Assembly (NCBI GenBank): GCA_030690245.1
Contig: JAUYGW010000304.1
Location: 1-7,030, forward strand
Direction of reading: 5' to 3'
From: Gallionella sp.
GTDB taxonomy: Bacteria > Pseudomonadota > Gammaproteobacteria > Burkholderiales > Gallionellaceae
Length of the DNA stretch: 7,030 bases
This document shows positions 1 through 6,156 of the stretch, in pieces. The translations under genes were made by a program, and so were the position numbers. Under the pieces are notes generated by a model, which was not told the origin of the DNA, searched no databases, and worked only from the letters and a program-made list of their open reading frames with translations. Numbering within the stretch: position 1 is the stretch's first letter; each line of letters begins with the position of its first letter.

Positions 1-305
1 AGCAATTGCTTGAGCTCTCCGCTCTGGAACATCTCGGTCATGATGTCCGAGCCGCCGACGAATTCGCCCTTGATGTAAAGCTGCGGAATGGTCGGCCAAT
101 TGGCGTAATCCTTGATCCCCTGGCGGATTTCCGCATCCTGCAGCACATCCACGGTGAACAATTGTTTCACGCCCAATGTTTTCAGTATGCCCACCGCTTT
201 GCCGGAAAAACCACATTGCGGGAACTGCGGACTGCCTTTCATATACAGCACCACCGGATGCGTGGTGACTTGTTCGTGGATGCGTTGCTGGGTATCTGTG
301 CTCAT
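1..305 (-). CDS. grxD: Monothiol glutaredoxin, Grx4/GrxD type (3' end cut by window edge)
   Basis: The gene reads from ATG at 305 leftward and leaves the window after 101 complete codons, so only a few C-terminal residues are missing if it matches the usual 105-115 residues. Seen directly: the CGFS active site with Cys31 (preceded by KGSPQFPQ), the WPTIPQLYI segment (residues 70-78) with the cis-proline of the thioredoxin fold, and FVGGSDIM (82-89), which forms the glutathione-binding end of the family. Known for the family: a single-domain cytosolic protein that binds a [2Fe-2S] cluster with glutathione, usually as a dimer or with a BolA partner, and donates or traffics clusters; it is a poor general disulfide reductase. 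The start is supported by a weak AGGT-like ribosome site just upstream and a near-consensus promoter (336-365). It follows the porin gene on the same strand but is separated from it by a terminator, so it is probably its own unit. Confidence 0.95.
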   Translation of the reverse strand, partial: MSTDTQQRIHEQVTTHPVVLYMKGSPQFPQCGFSGKAVGILKTLGVKQLFTVDVLQDAEIRQGIKDYANWPTIPQLYIKGEFVGGSDIMTEMFQSGELKQL

Positions 306-335
306 GGCGTCTTTACCTGAATTAAATGATCGGGA

Positions 336-365
336 ATTCTATCGGCGCGGGCAACGCCGCGTCAA
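336..365 (-). promoter_or_regulatory. Sigma-70 promoter of the glutaredoxin gene
   Basis: On the minus strand, TTGACG (365-360) is followed after 18 bp by TAGAAT (341-336). Each box differs from the consensus TTGACA/TATAAT at one position. The predicted transcript start near 329 gives a leader of roughly 25 nt before the ATG at 305. It lies downstream of the porin terminator, consistent with independent transcription of the glutaredoxin gene. Confidence 0.75.
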
Positions 366-390
366 GCATTAACGCCACGGCGTGCGGAAT

Positions 391-415
391 AAAAACGGGC
401 ATCCGAAGATGCCCG
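391..415 (-). terminator. Rho-independent terminator of the porin gene
   Basis: On the minus strand a perfect 8-bp stem CGGGCATC/GATGCCCG (415-408 with 403-396) encloses a TTCG loop closed by C-G, the very stable UUCG tetraloop, and is followed at once by five T residues (395-391). It starts 31 nt past the porin stop. A second T run on the plus strand (419-424) follows a short gap, so it may also stop weak antisense transcription. Confidence 0.92.
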
Positions 416-446
416 TGGTTTTTTCCGGCTTGCGAGGAGAGCCGGA

Positions 447-1691
447 TCAGAACAGGTGAATCATGCCTATGCCGAGGCCGGTCTGGGTTGAACCGTTTGT
501 CGAGGCGGCTCCCACGGTGCCAATCGCCGTGGCGGTTAAGGTGCTGTAGTTCGCGCTGGCATCGTTGCTGAGCCTGGTATAGGCGCCATACAGCTCGGTG
601 TGTTTGGAGAAGTTGTAGCCGTAACGCAACGTGTACATGTCGGCCCCCGTATTTGCGCGCGCCCCCAGGTTGCCGTTCTTGACATAAAAAGCACCGAGAT
701 TGCTGTTGCCGAGCTTGTAATTGCCCGCCAATTCCAAATTGCTCTGGGATTCGGTTGTGGCAGCGGCCGTGCCGACGGCCAAACGCTCATAAGCCATGCC
801 AATCAGGCCGCCGCCAAATTTATAAGCGCCGACCAGGCGTGTCGCATGGTCATCCACGGCCGCCGTGGTCTGGTCGGGGCGGTTTTCATAAGCCAATGCC
901 GCATACAGCATGTCATTCTCATAAGTCCCGGAGAGCGACAACTTGGCCTTGTTTTGGGTGGTGGTCTGCCCGGAATCGGGGCTGTAGGCGATCATGCCCT
1001 GGAAGCCGCTCAGGTTCGGCGACCAGTATTGCAAGACGCTGGACTGGCGCGTGTTGTAGTTGACGTTCTTGTTTGTCGCCAAGACCAACGCATCCGCGCC
1101 GGTTCGCCCAATCAGGTTGGTCGCGCTGAATATACTTGCGTTGTCGAACAATTCGATCTTGTTGTGGGCAAGCTTGTAGGGTGTGTCCCAGCTGCCGACA
1201 AACACCGTGCCGAAGCCGCCTTTCAGGCCGACGTTGCTGTTGCGCGTGCCATTGAATGGCGTGCCTCCGCCGTTGGCAGGATCGACTTGAATCTCCAGTT
1301 GCCAGATGGCCGCCAGATCGTCGCCCAGCCCTTCACTGCCTTTCAGGCCGAAGCGGGATGCATTGGATTGCACGCGGTTGGCGCTCTTGGCGGTTGTGAC
1401 TGCCGATACCTTGTCATTTTTGACTGATTCAAAATCTATATTGACCCGGCCATAAAAAGTTATGCCGGAAGCGGTGTTTGCAGTTGCCGGCGCGGCTGGT
1501 TTCGCATTGGCATTTGCCAAAACCGGGGCAGCCGTTTTGCTTTCCAGTTTGTGTTCGAGCATGCGGATCTTCTGATCCAGCTCCTGCACCATGGCGCGCA
1601 GTTTCCCCAACTCGGCTTTTTCGGTATCGGCAAATGCCGCCGGGGCGGCAAATGCCGAAATGAGCGCCAGCACAATAATCTTTTTTTGCAT
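447..1691 (-). CDS. Outer-membrane general porin with N-terminal coiled coil
   Basis: A 414-residue protein predicted to form a 16-stranded trimeric beta-barrel for passive diffusion of small, mostly hydrophilic solutes. Seen directly: a signal peptide (residues 1-21, K-K then a hydrophobic run, cleavage after AFA), a short helical segment with a clean heptad of hydrophobics (28, 31, 35, 38, 42, 45, 49), an Ala/Pro/Asn-rich linker (about 53-75), then a barrel starting with GITFYGRVNIDFE. Typical porin patches follow, including SRFGLKGSEGLGDDLAAIWQ and GGFGTVFVGSWDTPYK, and the protein ends in GMIHLF with the terminal Phe recognised by the BAM machinery. The family is the Neisseria/Burkholderia-type porins (Gram-negative porin, porin_4-like); substrate specificity cannot be read from sequence. 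The start at 1691 is supported by AAGGAG (1702-1697), 5 nt upstream. It is divergent from slt and ends in a strong terminator. Confidence 0.93.
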   Translation of the reverse strand: MQKKIIVLALISAFAAPAAFADTEKAELGKLRAMVQELDQKIRMLEHKLESKTAAPVLANANAKPAAPATANTASGITFYGRVNIDFESVKNDKVSAVTTAKSANRVQSNASRFGLKGSEGLGDDLAAIWQLEIQVDPANGGGTPFNGTRNSNVGLKGGFGTVFVGSWDTPYKLAHNKIELFDNASIFSATNLIGRTGADALVLATNKNVNYNTRQSSVLQYWSPNLSGFQGMIAYSPDSGQTTTQNKAKLSLSGTYENDMLYAALAYENRPDQTTAAVDDHATRLVGAYKFGGGLIGMAYERLAVGTAAATTESQSNLELAGNYKLGNSNLGAFYVKNGNLGARANTGADMYTLRYGYNFSKHTELYGAYTRLSNDASANYSTLTATAIGTVGAASTNGSTQTGLGIGMIHLF

Positions 1692-1768
1692 TTAAACTCC
1701 TTGAATTTGTTTGTATCGACCGCTTTGGCCGCCAACCGAAAAGCCCACCGGGGAGAACTTCGGGGCGG

Positions 1769-1796
1769 ATTATCCGCGAGGCAAAATGTATTGCAA
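1769..1796 (-). promoter_or_regulatory. Probable porin promoter with overlapping palindrome
   Basis: On the minus strand TTGCAA (1796-1791) and GATAAT (1774-1769) are separated by 16 bp. This predicts a start near 1762 and a leader of about 70 nt. The -10 box sits inside a perfect 13-nt palindrome, gcggat-t-atccgc (1765-1777), which could be an operator. The boxes are seen directly; their use is inferred. Confidence 0.5.
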
Positions 1797-1868
1797 GACA
1801 AGCAATGCAGATTTAACAAAAAAATTCACAAAGCGCGGCTTGCTTGCAGCATGCGAATGCTCCCTCAT

Positions 1869-1889
1869 GCCGCCGTACCAAACGGCGGC
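1869..1889. other. Perfect GC-rich palindrome in the porin/slt divergent region
   Basis: GCCGCCGT (1869-1876) and ACGGCGGC (1882-1889) form a perfect 8-bp inverted repeat around the 5-nt loop ACCAA. No T tract follows on either strand, so it does not look like an intrinsic terminator. It lies upstream of both predicted promoters, where an activator or repressor site or a cruciform would be plausible; no regulator can be named. Confidence 0.5.
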
Positions 1890-1901
1890 CCACCATCGAT
1901 G

Positions 1902-1910
1902 TGCTATGCT
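1902..1910 (+). promoter_or_regulatory. Possible extended -10 promoter of slt
   Basis: TG (1902-1903), one base, then TATGCT (1905-1910) matches the extended -10 pattern. The predicted start near 1917 gives a leader of about 23 nt to the ATG at 1940. There is no recognisable -35 box at normal spacing, so this rests on the extended -10 alone. Confidence 0.4.
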
Positions 1911-1939
1911 CCGAGCGATTGTTTTTTCGACGGGTTGCG

Positions 1940-3937
1940 ATGAGGCTCTTCTTTTATTTTTGCCTGCTGATTGCCCCGCCCGCGCTGGCGGACCAGACTG
2001 CGGATTTTCTCGCGGCGCGCGATGCATTCCGCGCCGGCGACACGGTCAAATTTGAACGTTTCGCACAGCGGTTGAAAAATACGCCGCTGGAGGTGTACAC
2101 CAGTTATTACCGGCTGCGCCTCGGGCTGGAAAACGCCGACACAGGCGCTGCAAAGGATTTTCTTTCCCGGCCGGAAGACACGCCGATGATCGACCGGTTG
2201 CGCGGCGAATGGCTCAAGCAGCTCGGCATGAAACAGCAATGGGACAGGTTCGACGCGGAATATCCGCGCCTGCTTAACGAGGATACCGAGCTGACCTGCT
2301 ATGCGCTGCAATCGCGCCGCCGCAGCCGGGAACAGGAGGCGTTAAACGAAGCGCGCCGGTTATGGTTCAGCGGCAAGGGCCAGCCGGACAGCTGCGGCCC
2401 GCTGTTCGAAGCGGCGCTGTCCGCCGGCATCATAAGCGAACCGGATGTCTGGCAGCGGCTGCGCCTGACGCTGGAAGCGGGTAATGTGTCGCTCGCCAAA
2501 CAGCTTGCCGGACACCTGACCGGCAACCATGCGGTGTCGCCTGCGGCCTTGGAAAGCGCGGCGGCCGATGCGGATCGTTACCTGGAAAAACTGGCGCCTG
2601 ACCAGATGAATGAAGGCCAGCGCGCCGTCGCATTGTTCGCGTTGCAACGCCTGGCCAAACAATCCCCCGATCTGGCCGCTGCGCGCTGGGAAAAAATTGC
2701 AGCCAATTTTCCCGACGCGGAGCAGCAATACCTATACGGCTGGCTGGCTTACGAGGCGGCGCGCAAGCTGGATAACCGTGCGCCGCAATGGTTCAAGGCG
2801 GCGGCGAACACGCCGCTCAACGACCGGCAATCGGCATGGCGCGTGCGTGCGGCATTGCGCGCGCAGGACTGGCCCGAGGTGCTGGCAGGCATCAATGCGA
2901 TGGATGGACAACAGCAACACGATGCGGCCTGGCAATACTGGAAGGCGCGCGCGCTGCAGGCATTGGGCAAGCCCGCCGAAGCGAACCAGTTGCTCGTGCC
3001 GCTGAGCGGCGAATATAATTTTTACGGCCAGTTGGCGGGTGAGGAACTGGCGGGTTCGCCGCTGTTGAGCTCTTCGGCAGCGCCACTTCGGCAAGGCTCT
3101 CCCGAGCAAAATCAAAGGGCTCAGGACAGGCTCGTGGCAGGCTCGGCGGCGACCTATAAACCCCGCAAACAGGACATCGCTGCGATGCTGGCCTTGCCCG
3201 GCATTCAGCGCACCCTGGCGCTGTACCGCATGGACATGCGCAGCGAAGCATTGAAGGAATGGAGCTGGACATTGCGCAATTTCAACGACCAGGAACTGCT
3301 CACCGCAGCAGAAATCGCGCGGCGCAACAAAATGTACGACCGCGCGATCAATGCGGCGGACATGACGGTCAACGTGCATGACTTCAGCTTGCGCTATCTC
3401 GCGCCCTATCGCGGTGCGTTGCGGGCGCATATTCGCGAGCATGGCCTGGAGGAGGCATGGGTATATGGCCTGATGCGTCAGGAGAGCCGTTTCGTCACTG
3501 CGGCCAAGTCCGATGTCGGGGCGGCCGGGCTGATGCAGGTCATGCCATCGACGGCGCGCTGGATAGCAAAAAAACTGGGATTGAAAAGCTACAAACAATC
3601 CCTGATCCACCAGCTGGACACCAATCTGCGCCTCGGCACCTACTACATGAAAACCATGTTGTCGCAGTTCGACGACAGTCCGGTGCTGGCCTCGGCGGCA
3701 TACAATGCCGGCCCGGGGCGGGCGCGGCGCTGGCGCGGCGACCAGCCATTGGAAGGCGCGATTTACGCCGAGACCATCCCGTTCGATGAAACGCGCGACT
3801 ATGTGAAAAAAGTGATGAGCAACACCATGTATTACACCAAGCAATTCGATGCGCCGCCGCGCCCGCTCAAGCAGCGCATGGGCACCATCGCGGGCAAGAC
3901 TGCGGACAACCAGCAAGCCATCCCCGATGAGAAATAA
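1940..3937 (+). CDS. slt: Soluble lytic murein transglycosylase (Slt70 family)
   Basis: A 665-residue periplasmic enzyme that cleaves the MurNAc-GlcNAc bond of peptidoglycan to give 1,6-anhydro products, acting in wall turnover and quality control. Seen directly: a signal peptide (residues 1-17, cleavage after ALA before DQTADF), a long alpha-helical N-terminal region like the Slt70 doughnut (about 18-490), and a C-terminal lysozyme-like domain. That domain has catalytic Glu515 in RQESRF, then GAAGLMQVMPSTA (527-539) and AAYNAGPGR (about 586-594), the signature motifs of family 1 lytic transglycosylases. E. coli Slt70 is about 645 residues, so the length fits. The frame stays open upstream to an ATG at 1844, but only the ATG at 1940 places a signal peptide at the N-terminus; its ribosome site is weak (GACGGG nearby). 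Residues 377-404 look like an extra Ser/Ala/Gln/Arg-rich insert encoded by repeat-like DNA. It is followed, same strand, by cca after 189 bp. Confidence 0.94.
   Translation: MRLFFYFCLLIAPPALADQTADFLAARDAFRAGDTVKFERFAQRLKNTPLEVYTSYYRLRLGLENADTGAAKDFLSRPEDTPMIDRLRGEWLKQLGMKQQWDRFDAEYPRLLNEDTELTCYALQSRRRSREQEALNEARRLWFSGKGQPDSCGPLFEAALSAGIISEPDVWQRLRLTLEAGNVSLAKQLAGHLTGNHAVSPAALESAAADADRYLEKLAPDQMNEGQRAVALFALQRLAKQSPDLAAARWEKIAANFPDAEQQYLYGWLAYEAARKLDNRAPQWFKAAANTPLNDRQSAWRVRAALRAQDWPEVLAGINAMDGQQQHDAAWQYWKARALQALGKPAEANQLLVPLSGEYNFYGQLAGEELAGSPLLSSSAAPLRQGSPEQNQRAQDRLVAGSAATYKPRKQDIAAMLALPGIQRTLALYRMDMRSEALKEWSWTLRNFNDQELLTAAEIARRNKMYDRAINAADMTVNVHDFSLRYLAPYRGALRAHIREHGLEEAWVYGLMRQESRFVTAAKSDVGAAGLMQVMPSTARWIAKKLGLKSYKQSLIHQLDTNLRLGTYYMKTMLSQFDDSPVLASAAYNAGPGRARRWRGDQPLEGAIYAETIPFDETRDYVKKVMSNTMYYTKQFDAPPRPLKQRMGTIAGKTADNQQAIPDEK
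3068..3151. repeat. Dispersed-repeat-like segment inside slt, read in frame
   Basis: This stretch contains two copies of CTTCGGCA (3072-3079 and 3087-3094) and several GGCTC motifs, including the core GGGCTCAGGACAGGCTCG (3118-3135). The core closely resembles the TTCGACAGGCTCAGGACAGG-type palindromic repeat that I recall from intergenic regions of many proteobacteria. It encodes slt residues 377-404, without hydrophobic pattern, between two well-formed parts of the protein (ELAGSPLL before, YKPRKQDIAAML after). No stop or frameshift results. Family assignment is from memory and the boundaries are approximate. Confidence 0.5.
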
Positions 3938-3967
3938 GGCTCCCGATGAACCTGAAAAATGCAGTTG

Positions 3968-4111
3968 AGCCACGGATGAACACGGATGAACACGGATTGA
4001 CACAGATGAACAATGAGCCACATCAGCTTTTTTCCTGTGCTGTTCTGGTGAAATACCAGCCCCTCGCAATACAATGTTTTATCCGTGTTTGTCCGTGTAA
4101 ATCTGTGGCTA
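3968..4111. repeat. Inverted-repeat element with decamer-built arms between slt and cca
   Basis: The left arm contains four exact-spaced 10-bp units starting at 3971: cacggatgaa, cacggatgaa, cacggattga, cacagatgaa. The right arm (4077-4111) read on the minus strand gives agccacagat, ttacacggac, aaacacggat, matching the left arm (gagccacggatgaacacgga...) with a few mismatches. About 65 bp of unrelated sequence separates the arms. The unit (cacggatgaa, or ttcatccgtg on the other strand) resembles a dispersed repeat I recall from many environmental bacterial genomes. No transposase is present, so it would be non-autonomous. The element ends only a few bases before the cca ribosome site and fills nearly all of the slt-cca gap. 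Confidence 0.8.
4046..4075 (+). promoter_or_regulatory. Possible cca promoter in the middle of the inverted-repeat element
   Basis: TACAAT (4070-4075) is one base from the -10 consensus. The best partner at 18 bp is TGGTGA (4046-4051), only 3 of 6 matches. The transcript would start near 4082, inside the right arm. Weak evidence; cca might instead depend on read-through from slt. Confidence 0.25.
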
Positions 4112-4126
4112 ACCGAGGTTTTAAGG

Positions 4127-5371
4127 ATGAAGAGTAACGCCAAAATCTATTGTGTCGGCGGCGCGGTGCGCGACCGGTTGCTCGGCCTGCCGGTGCAGGA
4201 TCACGACTGGGTGGTAGTGGGCAGCACGCCGGAAGAAATGGTCGCACAGGGCTACCAGCCGGTGGGCAAGGACTTCCCGGTGTTCCTGCACCCCGAGACC
4301 CACGAGGAATACGCGCTGGCGCGCACCGAGCGCAAGAGCGCGCCGGGCTACAGGGGCTTCGTTGTGCATGCCGCACCGGATGTCACGCTGGAGCAGGATC
4401 TGCTGCGCCGCGACTTCACCATCAATGCTATCGCCCAGGAAGTTGATGACAAGCAAGGCGGGGGCAACCTGATCGACCCGCATAACGGCATCGCCGATTT
4501 GCGCGCGGGCATCCTGCGCCATGTCAGCGCGGCATTCAATGAGGACCCGGTGCGCATCCTGCGCGCGGCGCGTTTTGCGGCGCGCTTCGGCTTCGTCATC
4601 GCGCCGGAGACTCTGGCACTGATGCGTGAGATGGTGGAGAACGGCGAAGTGGATGCGCTGGTCGCGGAACGCGTGTGGCAGGAACTGGCGCGCGGCCTGA
4701 TGGAGAAAAGGCCGTCGCGCTTTTTCGAGACGCTGCGCAGTTGCGGCGCGCTGGCAAAAATCCTGCCCGAGGTGGACGCGCTGTTCGGCGTGCCGCAGCC
4801 GGAAAAATACCATCCGGAAATCGACTGCGGCATCCACACCCTGCTGGTGGTGGACGATGCCGCGCGGCGCGGTTACCCGCTGGAAGTGCGCTTCGCCGCG
4901 CTGACGCATGATCTGGGTAAGGCCACGACGCCGAAGGACATCCTGCCGCGCCATATCGGCCATGAGCTGCGCGGCGTGGAACTGATAAAAAAACTCGCGC
5001 AGCGGCTGCGCGTGCCGGGCGAATGCCGCGATCTCGCCTTGCTGGCGGCGCGCTATCACGGTGACATCCATCGCGCCCGCGAGTTGCGCGCCGAAACCAT
5101 CATCAGATTATTCCAGTCGGCCGACGCATGGCGCAGACCGGAACGTTTCGCGCAACTGCTGCAAGTTTGCGCCACGGACGCGCACGGCCGCACCGGCCAC
5201 GAGCAGGACGACTACCCGCAGGAAGATTATCTGCTGCAACTGCTGGCAGCCGCGCGCGCCGTGGATGCGGGCGCGATCGCCACTCATTGCGCGGATCAGG
5301 CTGCCATCCCGGAACGCGTGCGGCTGGCCCGCGTGGCGGCGATCGAAAAAAGGGTTCAAGACAAGCCGTAA
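4127..5371 (+). CDS. cca: Multifunctional CCA-adding tRNA nucleotidyltransferase with HD domain
   Basis: A 414-residue cytosolic enzyme that adds or repairs the CCA 3' end of tRNA from CTP and ATP without a nucleic-acid template. Seen directly: the class II nucleotidyltransferase head [19 protein letters not shown] with metal-binding Asp25 and Asp27, [12 protein letters not shown] (about 92-103, with R94-R95-D96), and [16 protein letters not shown] (139-154), which carries the Arg/Asp residues that select the incoming base. The HD phosphohydrolase motif is THDLGK (His261-Asp262). In the E. coli enzyme (412 residues) the HD domain gives 2'-nucleotidase, 2',3'-cyclic phosphodiesterase and phosphatase activities; the same is expected here. 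The frame is open upstream to a GTG at 4085, but that part is encoded by the repeat arm. The ATG at 4127 has GAGG (4115-4118) 8 nt upstream and starts the conserved region at the normal distance. Confidence 0.96.
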   Translation: MKSNAKIYCVGGAVRDRLLGLPVQDHDWVVVGSTPEEMVAQGYQPVGKDFPVFLHPETHEEYALARTERKSAPGYRGFVVHAAPDVTLEQDLLRRDFTINAIAQEVDDKQGGGNLIDPHNGIADLRAGILRHVSAAFNEDPVRILRAARFAARFGFVIAPETLALMREMVENGEVDALVAERVWQELARGLMEKRPSRFFETLRSCGALAKILPEVDALFGVPQPEKYHPEIDCGIHTLLVVDDAARRGYPLEVRFAALTHDLGKATTPKDILPRHIGHELRGVELIKKLAQRLRVPGECRDLALLAARYHGDIHRARELRAETIIRLFQSADAWRRPERFAQLLQVCATDAHGRTGHEQDDYPQEDYLLQLLAAARAVDAGAIATHCADQAAIPERVRLARVAAIEKRVQDKP

Positions 5372-5408
5372 AGAAACCAAGCGTCAGCACGCGCTAAACA
5401 TCGAGCGC

Positions 5409-5428
5409 TCTGTGCGCTGTCGCACAGA
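5409..5428 (+). other. Strong hairpin 3' of cca, no T tract
   Basis: TCTGTGCG (5409-5416) and CGCACAGA (5421-5428) make a perfect 8-bp stem with the loop CTGT. It begins 38 nt after the cca stop. The following bases are not T-rich, so it is not a standard intrinsic terminator; it could protect the cca mRNA 3' end, aid Rho-dependent ending, or belong to the leader of the next gene. Confidence 0.5.
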
Positions 5429-5463
5429 CGGCAGGAATCTCCCTCTATAGCTTTAGACCTTCC

Positions 5464-5506
5464 GATGCCCGGCGGAGAGGAAAGACTCACCAACAAAGCC
5501 GGCATC
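5464..5506 (+). other. Candidate stem-loop in the leader of the small outer-membrane protein gene
   Basis: GATGCC-C-GGC (5464-5473) can pair with GCCGGCATC (5498-5506), nine base pairs with one bulged C. The 24-nt purine-rich loop (5474-5497) contains GGAGAGGAAAG. It lies 36 nt before the ATG of the barrel protein gene. I compared it by eye with the consensus of common riboswitch classes (c-di-GMP-I, glycine, TPP, cobalamin) and found no match. No convincing sigma-70 promoter is visible between cca and this gene. Confidence 0.35.
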
Positions 5507-5541
5507 CTGTTCTCAATCAGCTAAATTCGAGGGATAAACCC

Positions 5542-6096
5542 ATGAAAAAAATCGCTGCTGCTCTGTTGCTTTCCACCGCTGCTCCTGCTTTCGCGGCTGA
5601 CAACGGCTTTTACGCTGGCGTAACGCTGGGCCGTTCCAACACTGGCTCCACCGTACCTAGTGTCGTGATGACCAAATCCAAGGACACTGTATGGGGTGTG
5701 CTGGGCGGTTACCAATTCACCAGAAATTGGGGCGCCGAAGCGTTCTACACCGACGCTGGCAGATTCGCAGGTACAAGTGCCGGGGCTCCTAATTCCGGCA
5801 AGACTGACGCTTATGGCATCGACGCCGTAGGTACAATGCCGTTGGCCAATGATTTCTCGCTGTACGGCAAACTGGGCTACGCCAGGGCCAAGACCAGCGC
5901 CTCGTCTGCGCCAGCTGGCCTCACTGGCGCAAAGCGCGGTGCGACCACCTACGGCCTGGGCGGTATGTACAACGCCACGCGGGCAGTTGGTATCCGTTTA
6001 GGCTGGGATCGCTATGGCGCTGCCGTTAACAATGCTGGTGTTAATAGCGACTTCAATTCCAACGTGTATTCGCTGGGCGGCATATTCAAATTCTAA
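5542..6096 (+). CDS. Small outer-membrane beta-barrel protein, OmpA-barrel-like
   Basis: A 184-residue exported protein. Seen directly: a signal peptide MKKIAAALLLSTAAPAFA with cleavage before ADNGFY, then alternating aromatic/glycine strands typical of 8-stranded barrels: FYAGVTLGRS, VWGVLGGYQFTRNWGAEAFYTDAG, DFSLYGKLGYARAKT, TYGLGGMYNATRAVGIRLGWDRYG and NVYSLGGIFKF. The C-terminal Phe suits BAM insertion. There is no peptidoglycan-binding OmpA domain and no cysteine. Its function is unknown; related small barrels serve as envelope stabilisers, adhesins or narrow pores, but nothing here decides among them. The start has GAGGG (5529-5533) 8 nt upstream. Seven of the eight alanine codons in the first 21 codons are GCT, unlike the GCG/GCC-rich cca upstream, which suggests high expression or a different origin. 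A terminator begins 15 nt past the stop. Confidence 0.85.
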   Translation: MKKIAAALLLSTAAPAFAADNGFYAGVTLGRSNTGSTVPSVVMTKSKDTVWGVLGGYQFTRNWGAEAFYTDAGRFAGTSAGAPNSGKTDAYGIDAVGTMPLANDFSLYGKLGYARAKTSASSAPAGLTGAKRGATTYGLGGMYNATRAVGIRLGWDRYGAAVNNAGVNSDFNSNVYSLGGIFKF

Positions 6097-6110
6097 TCCA
6101 ACTTAACGCC

Positions 6111-6139
6111 AAAAAAGCCGGGCTTGTTCCGGCTTTTTT
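6111..6139 (+). terminator. Bidirectional Rho-independent terminator
   Basis: AAAAAAGCCGG (6111-6121) pairs perfectly with CCGGCTTTTTT (6129-6139) around a 7-nt loop. The T run serves the barrel-protein gene on the plus strand, and the A run becomes a T run on the minus strand, so the same hairpin can end ubiD transcription arriving from the right. Confidence 0.93.
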
Positions 6140-6156
6140 ATTGCCGGTAAAGTAAG

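Noticed and set aside
600..1427. Long open frame of 275 codons on the plus strand, antisense to the porin.
   Set aside because: It overlaps entirely a porin with signal peptide, family motifs and terminal Phe; the antisense protein has no recognisable motif, which is expected from GC-rich codon bias.
1844..1939. Upstream in-frame extension of slt (32 codons from an ATG at 1844).
   Set aside because: It would bury the signal peptide behind a charged Arg-rich leader and include the GC palindrome and the probable promoter; the ATG at 1940 gives a standard secreted Slt.
3971..4010. Decamer array considered as a CRISPR or short tandem-repeat gene.
   Set aside because: Units are only 10 bp with no spacers, and no cas gene is nearby; the inverted partner arm points to a repeat element.
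2732..4069. Open frame of 445 codons on the minus strand, antisense to slt and running into the repeat.
   Set aside because: Its start lies in the inverted-repeat element and the rest mirrors slt codons; no ribosome site, domain or plausible composition (very Arg/His/Gln-rich).
3946..4137. Short plus-strand frame beginning MNLKNAVEPRMNTDEHG between slt and cca.
   Set aside because: It is the translation of the decamer repeat; peptides of this MNTDEHG type arise wherever the repeat occurs and are probably not genes.
4121..5071. Open frame of 316 codons antisense to cca.
   Set aside because: Complete overlap with a certain cca gene and no family resemblance.
5409..5506. A known riboswitch class (c-di-GMP-I, glycine, TPP or cobalamin) in the barrel-gene leader.
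   Set aside because: None of the hallmark conserved strings of these classes could be found in register, so only an unnamed structured leader is reported.
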